A stretch of DNA of 6,449 bases from Bacteroidales bacterium (lineage in GTDB: Bacteria > Bacteroidota > Bacteroidia > Bacteroidales > UBA7960): NCBI GenBank assembly GCA_007128045.1, contig SKYG01000126.1, forward strand, positions 1 to 6,449, given 5' to 3'. Below, piece by piece: positions 1 to 5,769 of the stretch (its first letter is position 1; the number at the start of each line of letters is the position of its first letter). The notes beneath the pieces are model-generated. The model saw only the letters and a list, made by a program, of their open reading frames with translations. It was not told the origin of the DNA and ran no database searches. A program made the position numbers and the translations under genes.

Positions 1-148
1 AAACGTATAATTTATAGTCTTATATTTTTCTGTTTTAAATGTTTAGTTTGTATCCGAATTATTGAGTTCCCTCCTAAAATTACTGTATTTAACAAAACAT
101 GGTTGATAGTGTTCAATTCCGTTGTCAGGTGACCGTTACATTCAGACC
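1..148. other. AT-rich window edge without a recognisable gene
   Basis: No reading frame here on either strand looks like a protein, and no tRNA or rRNA is recognisable. The stretch is AT-rich and lies beyond the terminator of the RRM gene, so it is probably intergenic and leads towards a gene outside the window. A purine-rich AGGAGGG word can be read on the minus strand at 69-75, but no start codon follows at a useful distance. Confidence 0.5.
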
Positions 149-183
149 AAAAAAAAAGGGCGTCAATGCTGACGCCCTTTTTT
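149..183 (-). terminator. Rho-independent terminator of the RRM gene (symmetrical, possibly bidirectional)
   Basis: The arms GGGCGTC (158-164) and GACGCCC (171-177) form a perfect 7-bp GC-rich stem with a 6-base loop. Read on the minus strand, the hairpin is followed by nine T residues (complement of the A run at 149-157). Read on the plus strand it is followed by six T residues (178-183). It starts about 20 bases after the stop codon of the RRM gene, so its main job is to end that transcript. The A/T flanks also extend the stem and could make it work in both directions, although no plus-strand gene is seen before it. Confidence 0.9.
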
Positions 184-203
184 GTCTATTTGGGATTACC
201 CAA

Positions 204-545
204 TTAATAGCTAGATTTTCTGAAGCCACCGCCTCCGCGGTTGCCCTGGCCGCCGCCGAATCCACCTCTTCCACCACCGCCGCCACCGCCGCGAGGTCTT
301 TCTTTTCTTTCTTCGGCCTTATTGACCACGATGCTACGGCCATCAACTTCTGCTTCGTGCAGTTCTGCGATAGCTTTTTGCGCCGCCTCGTCGTCGGGCA
401 TTTCTACAAATCCAAAGCCTTTACTACGGCCTGAAAACTTATCGGTGATGATTCTTGCTGAGGTCACTTCACCATATTCCTCAAATAATTCCTTCAATTC
501 TGCTTCTTCCAAGCTGAAAGGAAGACTTCCACAAAAAATGTTCAT
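204..545 (-). CDS. Small RRM-domain RNA-binding protein with a Gly/Arg-rich tail
   Basis: This 113-residue cytoplasmic protein consists of one RNA recognition motif followed by a glycine-rich tail. Both RRM signatures are visible: RNP2 as IFCGSL at residues 3-8 and RNP1 as KGFGFVEM at 42-49, with the RNA-stacking aromatics F44 and F46. The order is beta1, helix (SLEEAELKELFEEYG, 11-25), beta2-3 and a second helix (DDEAAQKAIAELH, 51-63), giving the usual fold of about 80 residues. Residues 85-108 are nearly all Gly, Arg, Phe, Gln and Asn, like the RGG tails of cold-inducible and plant glycine-rich RNA-binding proteins. Such short proteins are common in Bacteroidota and cyanobacteria, where they are thought to bind RNA during cold or other stress. 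The chosen start is the first Met before beta1 and is preceded by an A/T-rich leader, as is normal in this phylum. The gene looks monocistronic, with its own promoter candidate and a strong terminator. The RNA targets cannot be inferred. Confidence 0.93.
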   Translation of the reverse strand: MNIFCGSLPFSLEEAELKELFEEYGEVTSARIITDKFSGRSKGFGFVEMPDDEAAQKAIAELHEAEVDGRSIVVNKAEERKERPRGGGGGGGRGGFGGGQGNRGGGGFRKSSY

Positions 546-584
546 TTCGAAATGTTTGTTAAAAAAATAAAAATTACTGGCCTG

Positions 585-614
585 TAAAGATAGGATAATT
601 TTTCATAGAAACAA
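585..614 (-). promoter_or_regulatory. Candidate Bacteroidota-type promoter of the RRM gene
   Basis: On the minus strand the complement of 585-592 reads TATCTTTA, a 7-of-8 match to the Bacteroidota -7 consensus TAnnTTTG. A TTG lies at 612-614, separated by 19 bases, close to the expected spacing of the -33 element. The start codon is about 40 bases downstream, leaving a short A/T-rich leader. These motifs are short and AT-rich, so a chance match is possible. Confidence 0.35.
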
Positions 615-692
615 CATCAACCATATTTTATTTAACACACAAGCTCTCAACGTAATGTTGCGGGTTACGAGTCGTGGGGATCCCGGTTTAAC

Positions 693-732
693 CGCAGAGT
701 CACGCGGAGTGATTCGCAGAGTTACGCAAAGA
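693..732 (+). repeat. Cluster of four CGCAGAGT-like words
   Basis: Four related octamers start at 693 (CGCAGAGT), 703 (CGCGGAGT), 715 (CGCAGAGT) and 725 (CGCAAAGA), spaced 10, 12 and 10 bases apart. This looks like a dispersed intergenic repeat, and from memory similar CGCAGAG strings recur between genes in many Bacteroidota and other genomes. A looser relative lies at 4459-4498 in this window. The function is unknown. The near-helical spacing would place the words on one face of the DNA, but nothing shows that a protein binds here. Confidence 0.6.
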
Positions 733-782
733 ACTGGTATAGGCCGGGCTTGACCTGTCCGAAAAACCCCGCAAAGTGGCAC

Positions 783-880
783 CTCGTAGGGATGACCTGT
801 CCCTAAATGGTTGCCGGGTTACCAGGTTTTGTTGCATAGCACCCTGTCATCTCGAAGCGAAGCGAGAGACCCCCTACAGA
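783..880 (+). repeat. MITE-like intergenic element, copy A (downstream of hflC)
   Basis: This 98-bp copy matches copy C (5740-5837, read on the minus strand) through shared blocks in the same order: a degenerate left end (GTAGGG), GTTGCCGGGTT (810-820), GTTGCATAGCACC (831-843), TGTCATC (845-851) and the right end CCCCTACAGA (871-880). Two hairpins can form: TAGGGA (787-792) with TCCCTA (800-805), and TCTCG (850-854) with CGAGA (863-867). The right end is intact, whereas the left end reads CTCGTAGGGA instead of TCTGTAGGGG. The element begins 44 bases beyond the hflC stop and faces against hflC transcription. It has no coding capacity, so any movement would need a transposase supplied in trans. 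Confidence 0.75.
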
Positions 881-924
881 TTACGGGTTACCTGGTTACC
901 GTGTTCAATTAATGGTAAGGTCGT

Positions 925-1863
925 TTACCGTGTATTTTTCAGGAATCTGAACAGTTCATTGTCTGTGGTCAGTATGATGCTGGTGTTTTCATCCAGCGAC
1001 TTTTCAAGTGCTTCCATGGCACGAAGGAAGGTATACAGATCGCGCGACATGGCCGTGCGGTTGTACGCTGAGGCATATATCTCGGTAGCCCGCGCATCGG
1101 CACGGCCGCGTATCATCTCTGATTCACGGATGGCTTCAGACTGTATCTGGGCCAGGTCACGTTCCTTGTCGCCCTCAATCTTGCGGGCCTCTCCCTCGCC
1201 TTCGGAGCGGAACTGATCGGCAATACGATTCCGTTCACTGATCATGCGGTCGTACACGCGTTCCCGCACCTCCGCCACATAGTTCATCCGCTTGAAGCGA
1301 AAGTCTAGGATCACGATACCCAGGTCGGCGGTACGCTCGTTGGCGCGTTCCAATACCTGGGCTTCGATGGCTTCACGGCCCACAGAAATGTCTTCAAGGT
1401 GTTCAATATCTTCGAGATAGTCTTCATAGACTTCCGGTGTGCGGTTGGTAGATCGAACCAGGTCGAGCAGCAGATAGCTGGCAACGGCATTCCTGGTTTC
1501 GCCATCAAGGATGTCATCAAGGCGTGACTGTCCGGAGCGCTCATCGCGCAAGCGGATAAAAAATTGCAGTGGATCGACAATCTGCCAGCGGGCATAAGTG
1601 TCTACGTGCATAAATCGCTTGTCTTGAGTTGGTACCTGGTTTGGATCGCCATCCCACTTTAAATACCTTTTATCAAAGTATTGTACTTTCTGGATTAATG
1701 GTGCTTTAAAATTCAGGCCCGGGTTCAGGCGGGGCCCACCAACAGGTTTTCCAAACTGGGTTACGATGGCCTGCTGGGTCTCATCCAGAATAAACAGGCT
1801 GTTAGCACCCAATACGGCAATTACAAAAATCAGGATCAGTATGGTTATATGTTTGGTTTTCAT
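925..1863 (-). CDS. hflC: HflC, SPFH-domain modulator of FtsH protease
   Basis: This 312-residue protein is the HflC half of the membrane HflK-HflC complex, which surrounds FtsH and modulates its degradation of membrane and regulatory proteins. An N-terminal membrane segment (about residues 6-24) acts as a signal anchor and places the rest in the periplasm. The SPFH/band-7 domain follows (about 25-205), beginning with the typical IVTQFGKPVGG (33-43) and NPGLNFKAP (47-55). The segment VRERVYDRMISERNRIADQF (199-218) and the charged helical region to about 265 match the long coiled helix of E. coli HflC, as does the C-terminal NELFRFLK (302-309). The length is close to that of E. coli HflC. The start codon follows an A-rich leader (CACAAACAAAAC). 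The gene is the second of the hflK-hflC pair, but the 131-base gap before it is unusually long and holds element copy B. ftsH is not in the window. Confidence 0.95.
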   Translation of the reverse strand: MKTKHITILILIFVIAVLGANSLFILDETQQAIVTQFGKPVGGPRLNPGLNFKAPLIQKVQYFDKRYLKWDGDPNQVPTQDKRFMHVDTYARWQIVDPLQFFIRLRDERSGQSRLDDILDGETRNAVASYLLLDLVRSTNRTPEVYEDYLEDIEHLEDISVGREAIEAQVLERANERTADLGIVILDFRFKRMNYVAEVRERVYDRMISERNRIADQFRSEGEGEARKIEGDKERDLAQIQSEAIRESEMIRGRADARATEIYASAYNRTAMSRDLYTFLRAMEALEKSLDENTSIILTTDNELFRFLKNTR

Positions 1864-1899
1864 GTTTTGTTTGTGTGTTATGGGTTATGAATTTGATTT

Positions 1900-1985
1900 T
1901 CTGTAGGGGCAACCCTTGTGGTTGCCCAGCTTATGTTTTCATTGCACATGTCATCTCGAGCGCGAGCGAGAGATCCCCCCGGAGT
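1900..1985 (+). repeat. MITE-like intergenic element, copy B (between hflK and hflC)
   Basis: This copy of about 86 bp starts with an intact left end, TCTGTAGGGG (1900-1909), and ends in a decayed right end (CCCCCCGGAG instead of CCCCTACAGA). The first hairpin pairs GGGCAACC (1907-1914) with GGTTGCCC (1920-1927) around the loop CTTGT. It differs from copy C only by an A-T pair in place of a G-C pair. The second hairpin pairs TCTCG (1954-1958) with CGAGA (1967-1971) after TGTCATC (1949-1955). The middle part present in A and C (GTTGCCGGGTT) is missing, which explains the shorter length. Similarity to copy C also continues leftwards (GGGTTATGA, then GATTTT), so the true boundary may lie near 1882. 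The element starts about 9 bases after the hflK stop and would be transcribed with hflK-hflC. Confidence 0.75.
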
Positions 1986-1994
1986 CTTGAGCCC

Positions 1995-2969
1995 TTACTG
2001 TGTTTGTCGTATGTTGTCAAGGTTTAGCAGCGGCAGTACGTTGTTGCCTTTTTCATCGACGATGACCTTGTTGCCGAGTTTGGGCAGGATGCGTTCCATG
2101 GTTTCGTAGTAGAGGCGTTTTTTCGTTATGTCGGGAGCCCTGACATACGCATCATATAAGGAGGTGAAACGGTCGGCCTCTCCGGTGGCAATGTTAACCC
2201 TGTTCAGTGCATAGGCTTCGGCCAGCTGGATGGTTTCCAGGGCTTCGCCCCTTGCCCGTGGGATAACCCTGTTGTATTCCGACTCTGCGCGGTTGATCAG
2301 AGTCTCTCGCTCTTGTTGGGCTTCATTCACAGCATTAAAAGATGGTTTTACCGGATCCGGGGGGTTCACATCCTGTAGTACGACCTGGTCGATACGGATG
2401 CCGTTCTCGTATTCGTCGCACATTCGTTGCAGAAGTACTTCTACACTGCTGGCTACCTCCTGACGACCTACTGTAAGGACTTCATTTACCGTTCGGTCGC
2501 CCACTATCTTGCGCATGGCTGCCTCCGACATGTCGTGCAGGGCGTCTTCAGCATCTCTGACCCGGAACAGGTATTTGTATGAGTCGACGATCCTGTATTG
2601 CACCACCCATTCTACATCGGCCAGGTTCAAATCGCCGGTAAGCATCAGCGATTCATCGCGGTAGGCATCTTTTGCGTATTGGCTGCGTACACCTGCCTGT
2701 ACAGTCCGGAAACCGAACTCTTGTTTTAGCTGCCTTTGCACAGGTATCTTGTACATACGTTCCAGCCCGAAGGGCACGATATAGTTCAGGCCTGGCTGCA
2801 AGGTACGGTTATATTTTCCCAAAAAGAGGACAATGCCTTCTTCTTCGGGTCCCACTGTTTTTAACGATGTAAAGATGGCGATCAATACGAACAGTAAAAT
2901 AAGAATCTTTTTGCCGTTTTTTTTGAATTGTTCCACAAATTTGCGCATTTGTATTTCCTGGTCAGTCAT
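1995..2969 (-). CDS. hflK: HflK, SPFH-domain modulator of FtsH protease
   Basis: This 324-residue protein is the HflK partner of HflC in the membrane complex that regulates the FtsH protease. A short lysine-rich cytoplasmic start is followed by one membrane segment (about residues 20-36) and then the periplasmic SPFH domain (about 40-215). Family marks are LMLTGDLNLADVEWVVQYRI (108-127), VNPPDPVKPSFNAVNEAQQ (201-219), the helical region to about 270, and the ending YYETMERILPKLGNKVIVDE (287-306), which aligns with the E. coli HflK C terminus. It lacks the long Gly/Pro-rich N-terminal extension of E. coli HflK (419 residues), so it is a short form. The start chosen follows CATTTTAAAAA. A second Met at residue 8 (codon at 2946-2948) is a possible alternative. 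The gene lies 63 bases after kynU, behind an octamer microsatellite, and is followed by element copy B and hflC. Confidence 0.95.
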   Translation of the reverse strand: MTDQEIQMRKFVEQFKKNGKKILILLFVLIAIFTSLKTVGPEEEGIVLFLGKYNRTLQPGLNYIVPFGLERMYKIPVQRQLKQEFGFRTVQAGVRSQYAKDAYRDESLMLTGDLNLADVEWVVQYRIVDSYKYLFRVRDAEDALHDMSEAAMRKIVGDRTVNEVLTVGRQEVASSVEVLLQRMCDEYENGIRIDQVVLQDVNPPDPVKPSFNAVNEAQQERETLINRAESEYNRVIPRARGEALETIQLAEAYALNRVNIATGEADRFTSLYDAYVRAPDITKKRLYYETMERILPKLGNKVIVDEKGNNVLPLLNLDNIRQTQ

Positions 2970-2984
2970 TTTTTAAAATGGTTT

Positions 2985-3024
2985 ATTTGTTGATTTGTTG
3001 ATTTGTTGATTTGTTTATTTGTTG
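2985..3024 (+). repeat. Octamer microsatellite upstream of hflK (ATTTGTTG x5)
   Basis: Five head-to-tail octamers fill 40 bases: ATTTGTTG at 2985, 2993, 3001 and 3017, with ATTTGTTT at 3009 (39 of 40 bases fit the unit). On the transcribed minus strand this reads as CAACAAAT repeats. They lie between the kynU stop (8 bases away) and the hflK start (15 bases away), that is, in the leader or cotranscribed gap just before hflK. Because 8 is not a multiple of 3 and the tract is non-coding, slippage would alter spacing and leader length, not a protein frame. Confidence 0.95.
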
Positions 3025-3032
3025 CTGGTGGG

Positions 3033-4325
3033 TCAGGATACGGGTTTTCTTACGGTGTTGAACTTCTTGTATTCCTCATTGTCGATGATGTCTTTCATGG
3101 CATGAGCCACCCTCCATACTTCTTCGAAGGTATTGTAAAGGGCGACGGGTGCGATACGTATAATATCGGGGGTTCTGAAGTCGGTGATAATGTTATGTGC
3201 TTTAAGGGCTTCTGATATCCTCCAGGCTTCTGTCGGATGGTAAAAAGCCACATGTCCGCCGCGGCGTTTCTCCTCTTCGGGTGTGGCCAGGGAAAAATTG
3301 TACGGGGGGTCAACAAGCAATTCTTTAGCCAGTGCAATCAGGTAATTTGTCAGGGCGAGTGATTTCCTTCTAATAGGTTCAATTCCTGCCTTTTCAATCA
3401 TCCTCAAAGAGCCTTCCATGGTGGCAGAACCTAATATTCCCGGAGATGATATTTGCCATCCCCCGGCACTTTGCTCATGTTCGAAATATGGTGACATGTC
3501 AAACTGCTTTTCCTTCTTAAAGCCAAACCATCCGGCCATCAATGGCTCACGGTGAAAGTGTTTTTTGTTTATGTATATAAACGCCGGACAGCCTGGGCCT
3601 CCGTTCAGGTATTTATAGCCACAGAAGGTTGCAAAGTCTATATCCCATTCACTGAAATGGTGTGGCACAGCACCGGCAGAATGGCTGCAGTCGAATCCAA
3701 TGCTGATGCCCCGTTTGTGGGCCTCACCGGCAAGGTACTTTAAATCAAGCAACTGGCCGCTAGCGTACAATACAGAAGGTAAAAATACCAAAGCAACTTC
3801 ATCTGTCATCATAGAAACGATACGGTCTTCATCAAGTGTATGTCCGTCGATGCCTGGTACAAGAACCAATTCTTTCTGAGGGTCCAGCTCTTTTAGCCTT
3901 ATCTGACTTTGCAGGGCATACAGATCGGATGGAAAATTCAACGCGTCGGCCAAAATTTTGGTGCGCTTTCCAGAGGGCTGGTAAAAGGTACTGACAAGGG
4001 CATGGATATTTACAGTGGTACCTCCGGTAAGCACCAGCTCATTGGGTTCGGCGCCCACAAGTGGTGCTGCCATGTTGCCAACCTCTTCAGCAAACCAAAA
4101 CCAGGGCCTCTGTGCTTCAAGCCAACCCCTGATGCCAAGGATTCTCCATTCTGTAAGCACCCTCTGCAATGATGCTTCCGCATCGGCACTCAACAACCCC
4201 AATGAGTTGCCATCCATATAAATGGTGCCTTCTGGTATGTAAAAGCGTTTCCGGTAACGAACAAGTGTATCGGTCTGATCCAGGTGTTTTGCGAAAGAGA
4301 TATCTGTGTGTTGATGAGCCTGCAT
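3033..4325 (-). CDS. kynU: Kynureninase (PLP-dependent, EC 3.7.1.3)
   Basis: This 430-residue cytoplasmic enzyme hydrolyses L-kynurenine to anthranilate and L-alanine (or 3-hydroxykynurenine to 3-hydroxyanthranilate) in tryptophan breakdown. It has the fold-type I PLP-enzyme pattern. YMDGNSLGL (36-44) is near the N terminus, and RPW (73-75) and the phosphate-side GGTTVNIH (101-108) follow. The cofactor-binding D212 and H215 lie in FDCSHSAG (211-218), the Schiff-base lysine is K238 in GYKYLN (236-241), and GWFGF (265-269) and WQISS (290-294) lie in the substrate pocket. The length is normal for the family. Compared with the human enzyme as I recall it, the positions equivalent to H102 and N333 are W68 and S294 here. 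This resembles the Trp/Thr pair of bacterial kynurenine-preferring enzymes, so anthranilate is the likelier product. No other kynurenine-pathway gene (kynA, kynB) is in the window. The gene starts a minus-strand set with hflK and hflC and has its own promoter candidate, divergent from the efflux operon. Confidence 0.95.
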   Translation of the reverse strand: MQAHQHTDISFAKHLDQTDTLVRYRKRFYIPEGTIYMDGNSLGLLSADAEASLQRVLTEWRILGIRGWLEAQRPWFWFAEEVGNMAAPLVGAEPNELVLTGGTTVNIHALVSTFYQPSGKRTKILADALNFPSDLYALQSQIRLKELDPQKELVLVPGIDGHTLDEDRIVSMMTDEVALVFLPSVLYASGQLLDLKYLAGEAHKRGISIGFDCSHSAGAVPHHFSEWDIDFATFCGYKYLNGGPGCPAFIYINKKHFHREPLMAGWFGFKKEKQFDMSPYFEHEQSAGGWQISSPGILGSATMEGSLRMIEKAGIEPIRRKSLALTNYLIALAKELLVDPPYNFSLATPEEEKRRGGHVAFYHPTEAWRISEALKAHNIITDFRTPDIIRIAPVALYNTFEEVWRVAHAMKDIIDNEEYKKFNTVRKPVS

Positions 4326-4360
4326 ATACGATAAAATAAGTGGAGATGTGCTTGCGTATC

Positions 4361-4368
4361 CAAATATA
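4361..4368 (-). promoter_or_regulatory. Candidate -7 promoter box of kynU
   Basis: The minus-strand reading is TATATTTG, a full match to the Bacteroidota -7 consensus TAnnTTTG, lying 35 bases before the kynU start codon. No good TTTG or TTG -33 element is found at the expected 19-21 base spacing (only TTTC, 12 bases away), so the call rests on one box. Confidence 0.4.
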
Positions 4369-4458
4369 TGAAATATTGGTGAAAGACGATGCGTTCTGGA
4401 GTATAGATTAATATTTTAATAATGAACCCAATCCTAAAATGACTGGTCTTTTATGACC

Positions 4459-4498
4459 CGCAGATACTTCGACTCAGCGCAGCACAAGTTTCGCAGAA
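4459..4498 (+). repeat. Degenerate CGCAGA-type repeat cluster
   Basis: CGCAGAT (4459-4465), CGCAGC (4478-4483) and CGCAGAA (4492-4498) lie in one short gene-free stretch, together with an ATACTTCGACTCAGCGCAGC string. They resemble the clearer CGCAGAGT cluster at 693-732. This is probably a decayed member of a dispersed intergenic repeat family. The spacing is irregular, so the relationship is tentative. Confidence 0.35.
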
Positions 4499-4623
4499 AA
4501 GTGCAGATGTTCACATTTGGTGGTGGTTTTCTGTTTTTTTAAGATATTCGTCAAAACATACTTCTCTAAATGCGGTTAAATTTGTCAAAGGAAAACAATC
4601 AGACCTTCAGACAATTAATAAAC

Positions 4624-5769
4624 ATGAAAAAAGGAATTCGCCCATACCTTACTTATGGTTTACTCTTGGTGATCATTTTATTGATATTATATCCCAAGAT
4701 AAAACCATTATTCGTAAGTACAAACACTGCCCCTGGTGGCGGTGGACCTGGCATGCAGGGTTTTCAGCAGCGGGCTCTGATCGTACATGGCCTGGTGATT
4801 GCACCGGAGCTCATGGTTGACTTGAGAAACAGTACGGGAACATTGCTTCCTGATGAAGAGGTAGATTTGGCCTTTGAGGCCTCCGGAAAAATTGTAAGTA
4901 TCAACTTCAATGAGGGTAAAGAGGTTAAAAAAGGTGACCTTCTTGCCAAGGTAAACGACAGACATCTTCAAGCCCAGCTTTTGCGACTGCAAGCACAACA
5001 GAGTCTTGCTGAAGAGCGTGAGTACAGGCAGCGTACCCTGCTGTCGAGAGATGCGATCAGCCAGGAAAGCTATGACCAGATTGTTACAGAGTTACAAACA
5101 TTGGATGCAGACATCCAGCTGGTTCAAGCCCGCATCGCTGAAACAGAACTTCGTGCTCCCTTTGACGGGATTATAGGATTGCGATATGTCAGCGAAGGGA
5201 GTTTTGCGAATCCCAATACCAGAATTGCCAGGTTGATAAAAATCAGTCCGCTGAAAATAGAATTCTCTATTCCCGAAAGGTACTCCGGAGAGGTGACTAC
5301 CGGCTACCCGATCGTTTTTTCTGTTGATGGGATACAGGAAAAATTTCATGCTGTGGTTTATGCGGTAGATCCTATGGTCGATATTCGCACGCGTACCATT
5401 TTGGCAAGGGCGCTTTATCCCAACCGTGACAATGAGTTAAAGCCTGGCCGCTTTGCCAACATTACCATGCAATTGTCAGAAACACCCGATGCGATTGCCA
5501 TACCCACTGAAGCCCTGATTCCTGAAATGGATGGCGACAGGGTGTTTGTATATCGTTCGGGGAAAGCGTCTTCCGTTAATGTATTAACAGGGTTGCGTAC
5601 AGAATCTCATATACAGATCATCAGCGGACTGGATTTCGGAGATACCCTGCTCACCACCGGAGTACTTCAATTAAGGCACGGACTTAATGTCGAGCTGGAT
5701 ACCGTTGTTACCCGCCACCATGAAACCCTGCAATCCCGGTCTGTAGGGGATCCCGATTCATCGGGATGA
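4624..5769 (+). CDS. RND efflux periplasmic adaptor (membrane fusion protein, HlyD/AcrA family)
   Basis: This 381-residue protein links an inner-membrane RND pump to an outer-membrane channel. It has an N-terminal membrane anchor (about 9-23), a Gly-rich linker (38-43), and the first lipoyl half (ASGKIVSINFNEGKEVKKGD, 86-105). A short alpha-hairpin follows (about 112-172, with LLSRDAISQESYDQI at 139-153), then the second lipoyl half (LRAPFDGIIGLRYVSEGSF, 176-194). A beta-barrel (about 205-285) and a membrane-proximal domain (about 290-362, with AIPTEALIP at 292-300) complete it. An uncleaved anchor is likely, since no lipobox cysteine is seen. The start at 4624 is preferred because it gives MKK directly before the anchor and follows AATTAATAAAC. 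An in-frame ATG at 4570 would add 18 residues. The pump gene follows 89 bases later. Oddly, the last nine residues (SVGDPDSSG) and the stop come from element copy C (5740 onward), so the original C terminus was probably replaced. The substrate cannot be predicted. Confidence 0.93.
   Translation: MKKGIRPYLTYGLLLVIILLILYPKIKPLFVSTNTAPGGGGPGMQGFQQRALIVHGLVIAPELMVDLRNSTGTLLPDEEVDLAFEASGKIVSINFNEGKEVKKGDLLAKVNDRHLQAQLLRLQAQQSLAEEREYRQRTLLSRDAISQESYDQIVTELQTLDADIQLVQARIAETELRAPFDGIIGLRYVSEGSFANPNTRIARLIKISPLKIEFSIPERYSGEVTTGYPIVFSVDGIQEKFHAVVYAVDPMVDIRTRTILARALYPNRDNELKPGRFANITMQLSETPDAIAIPTEALIPEMDGDRVFVYRSGKASSVNVLTGLRTESHIQIISGLDFGDTLLTTGVLQLRHGLNVELDTVVTRHHETLQSRSVGDPDSSG

Larger units (their letters stand above)
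546..924. other. Repeat-filled gene-free region between hflC and the RRM gene
   Basis: This 379-base stretch holds no convincing gene. From right to left it contains 44 bases after the hflC stop, a MITE-like element (783-880), a cluster of CGCAGAGT-like words (693-732), a GTTGCGGGTTACGA word (657-670) that recurs just before the RND pump gene, and the leader and promoter candidate of the RRM gene. The decamer TGACCTGTCC occurs twice, at 751-760 and 793-802. GGGGATCCCG (677-686) matches the inner end of the element copy at 5746-5755 and may be a decayed fragment of a further copy. There is no clear terminator for hflC: the only hairpin at its end (GGTAA 914-918 with TTACC 925-929) lacks a T tract. 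Confidence 0.6.
4326..4623. other. Divergent intergenic region between kynU and the efflux adaptor gene
   Basis: These roughly 300 bases separate two divergent transcription units and must carry both promoters. The kynU side holds a perfect TAnnTTTG box (complement of 4361-4368) and an AT-rich weak inverted repeat (ATTAA 4408-4412, TTAAT 4417-4421). The middle holds a degenerate CGCAGA-type repeat (4459-4498). On the efflux side, CACATTTG (4512-4519) is a 7-of-8 match to the -7 box, with TTTC 19 bases upstream (4489-4492), a weak candidate. No regulator gene and no clear operator palindrome are seen. If the adaptor gene started at 4570, the region would end there. Confidence 0.55.

Noticed and set aside
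69..75. AGGAGGG (minus strand) as a Shine-Dalgarno site for a gene running off the left edge
   Set aside because: No ATG, GTG or TTG follows at 5-12 bases and no open frame continues to the edge; the surrounding genes do not use Shine-Dalgarno sites.
99..434. Plus-strand open frame opposite the RRM gene
   Set aside because: It is the antisense shadow of the glycine-rich gene (GGN codons read as proline/alanine-rich runs) and it crosses the terminator. It shows no family resemblance.
783..880. Element copies as riboswitches or small RNA genes
   Set aside because: They lie at gene 3' ends, not in leaders, and they match no riboswitch core I recognise. No dedicated promoter is evident.
914..929. 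Hairpin GGTAA/TTACC at the hflC stop as a terminator
   Set aside because: The stem is only 5 bp, AT-rich, overlaps the stop codon and is not followed by a T tract on the minus strand.
776..1216. Plus-strand open frame of 146 codons
   Set aside because: It runs through repeat copy A and then antisense to hflC. Its composition is serine/arginine-rich shadow sequence without a domain.
2985..3024. Octamer tract as a CRISPR array or iteron origin
   Set aside because: The units are contiguous, with no spacers, only 8 bases long, and no cas, rep or dnaA-type genes are nearby.
4570..4623. Longer adaptor start at 4570
   Set aside because: It would put 18 polar residues before the MKK-anchor start and lacks the A-rich leader seen before 4624. 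It remains possible.
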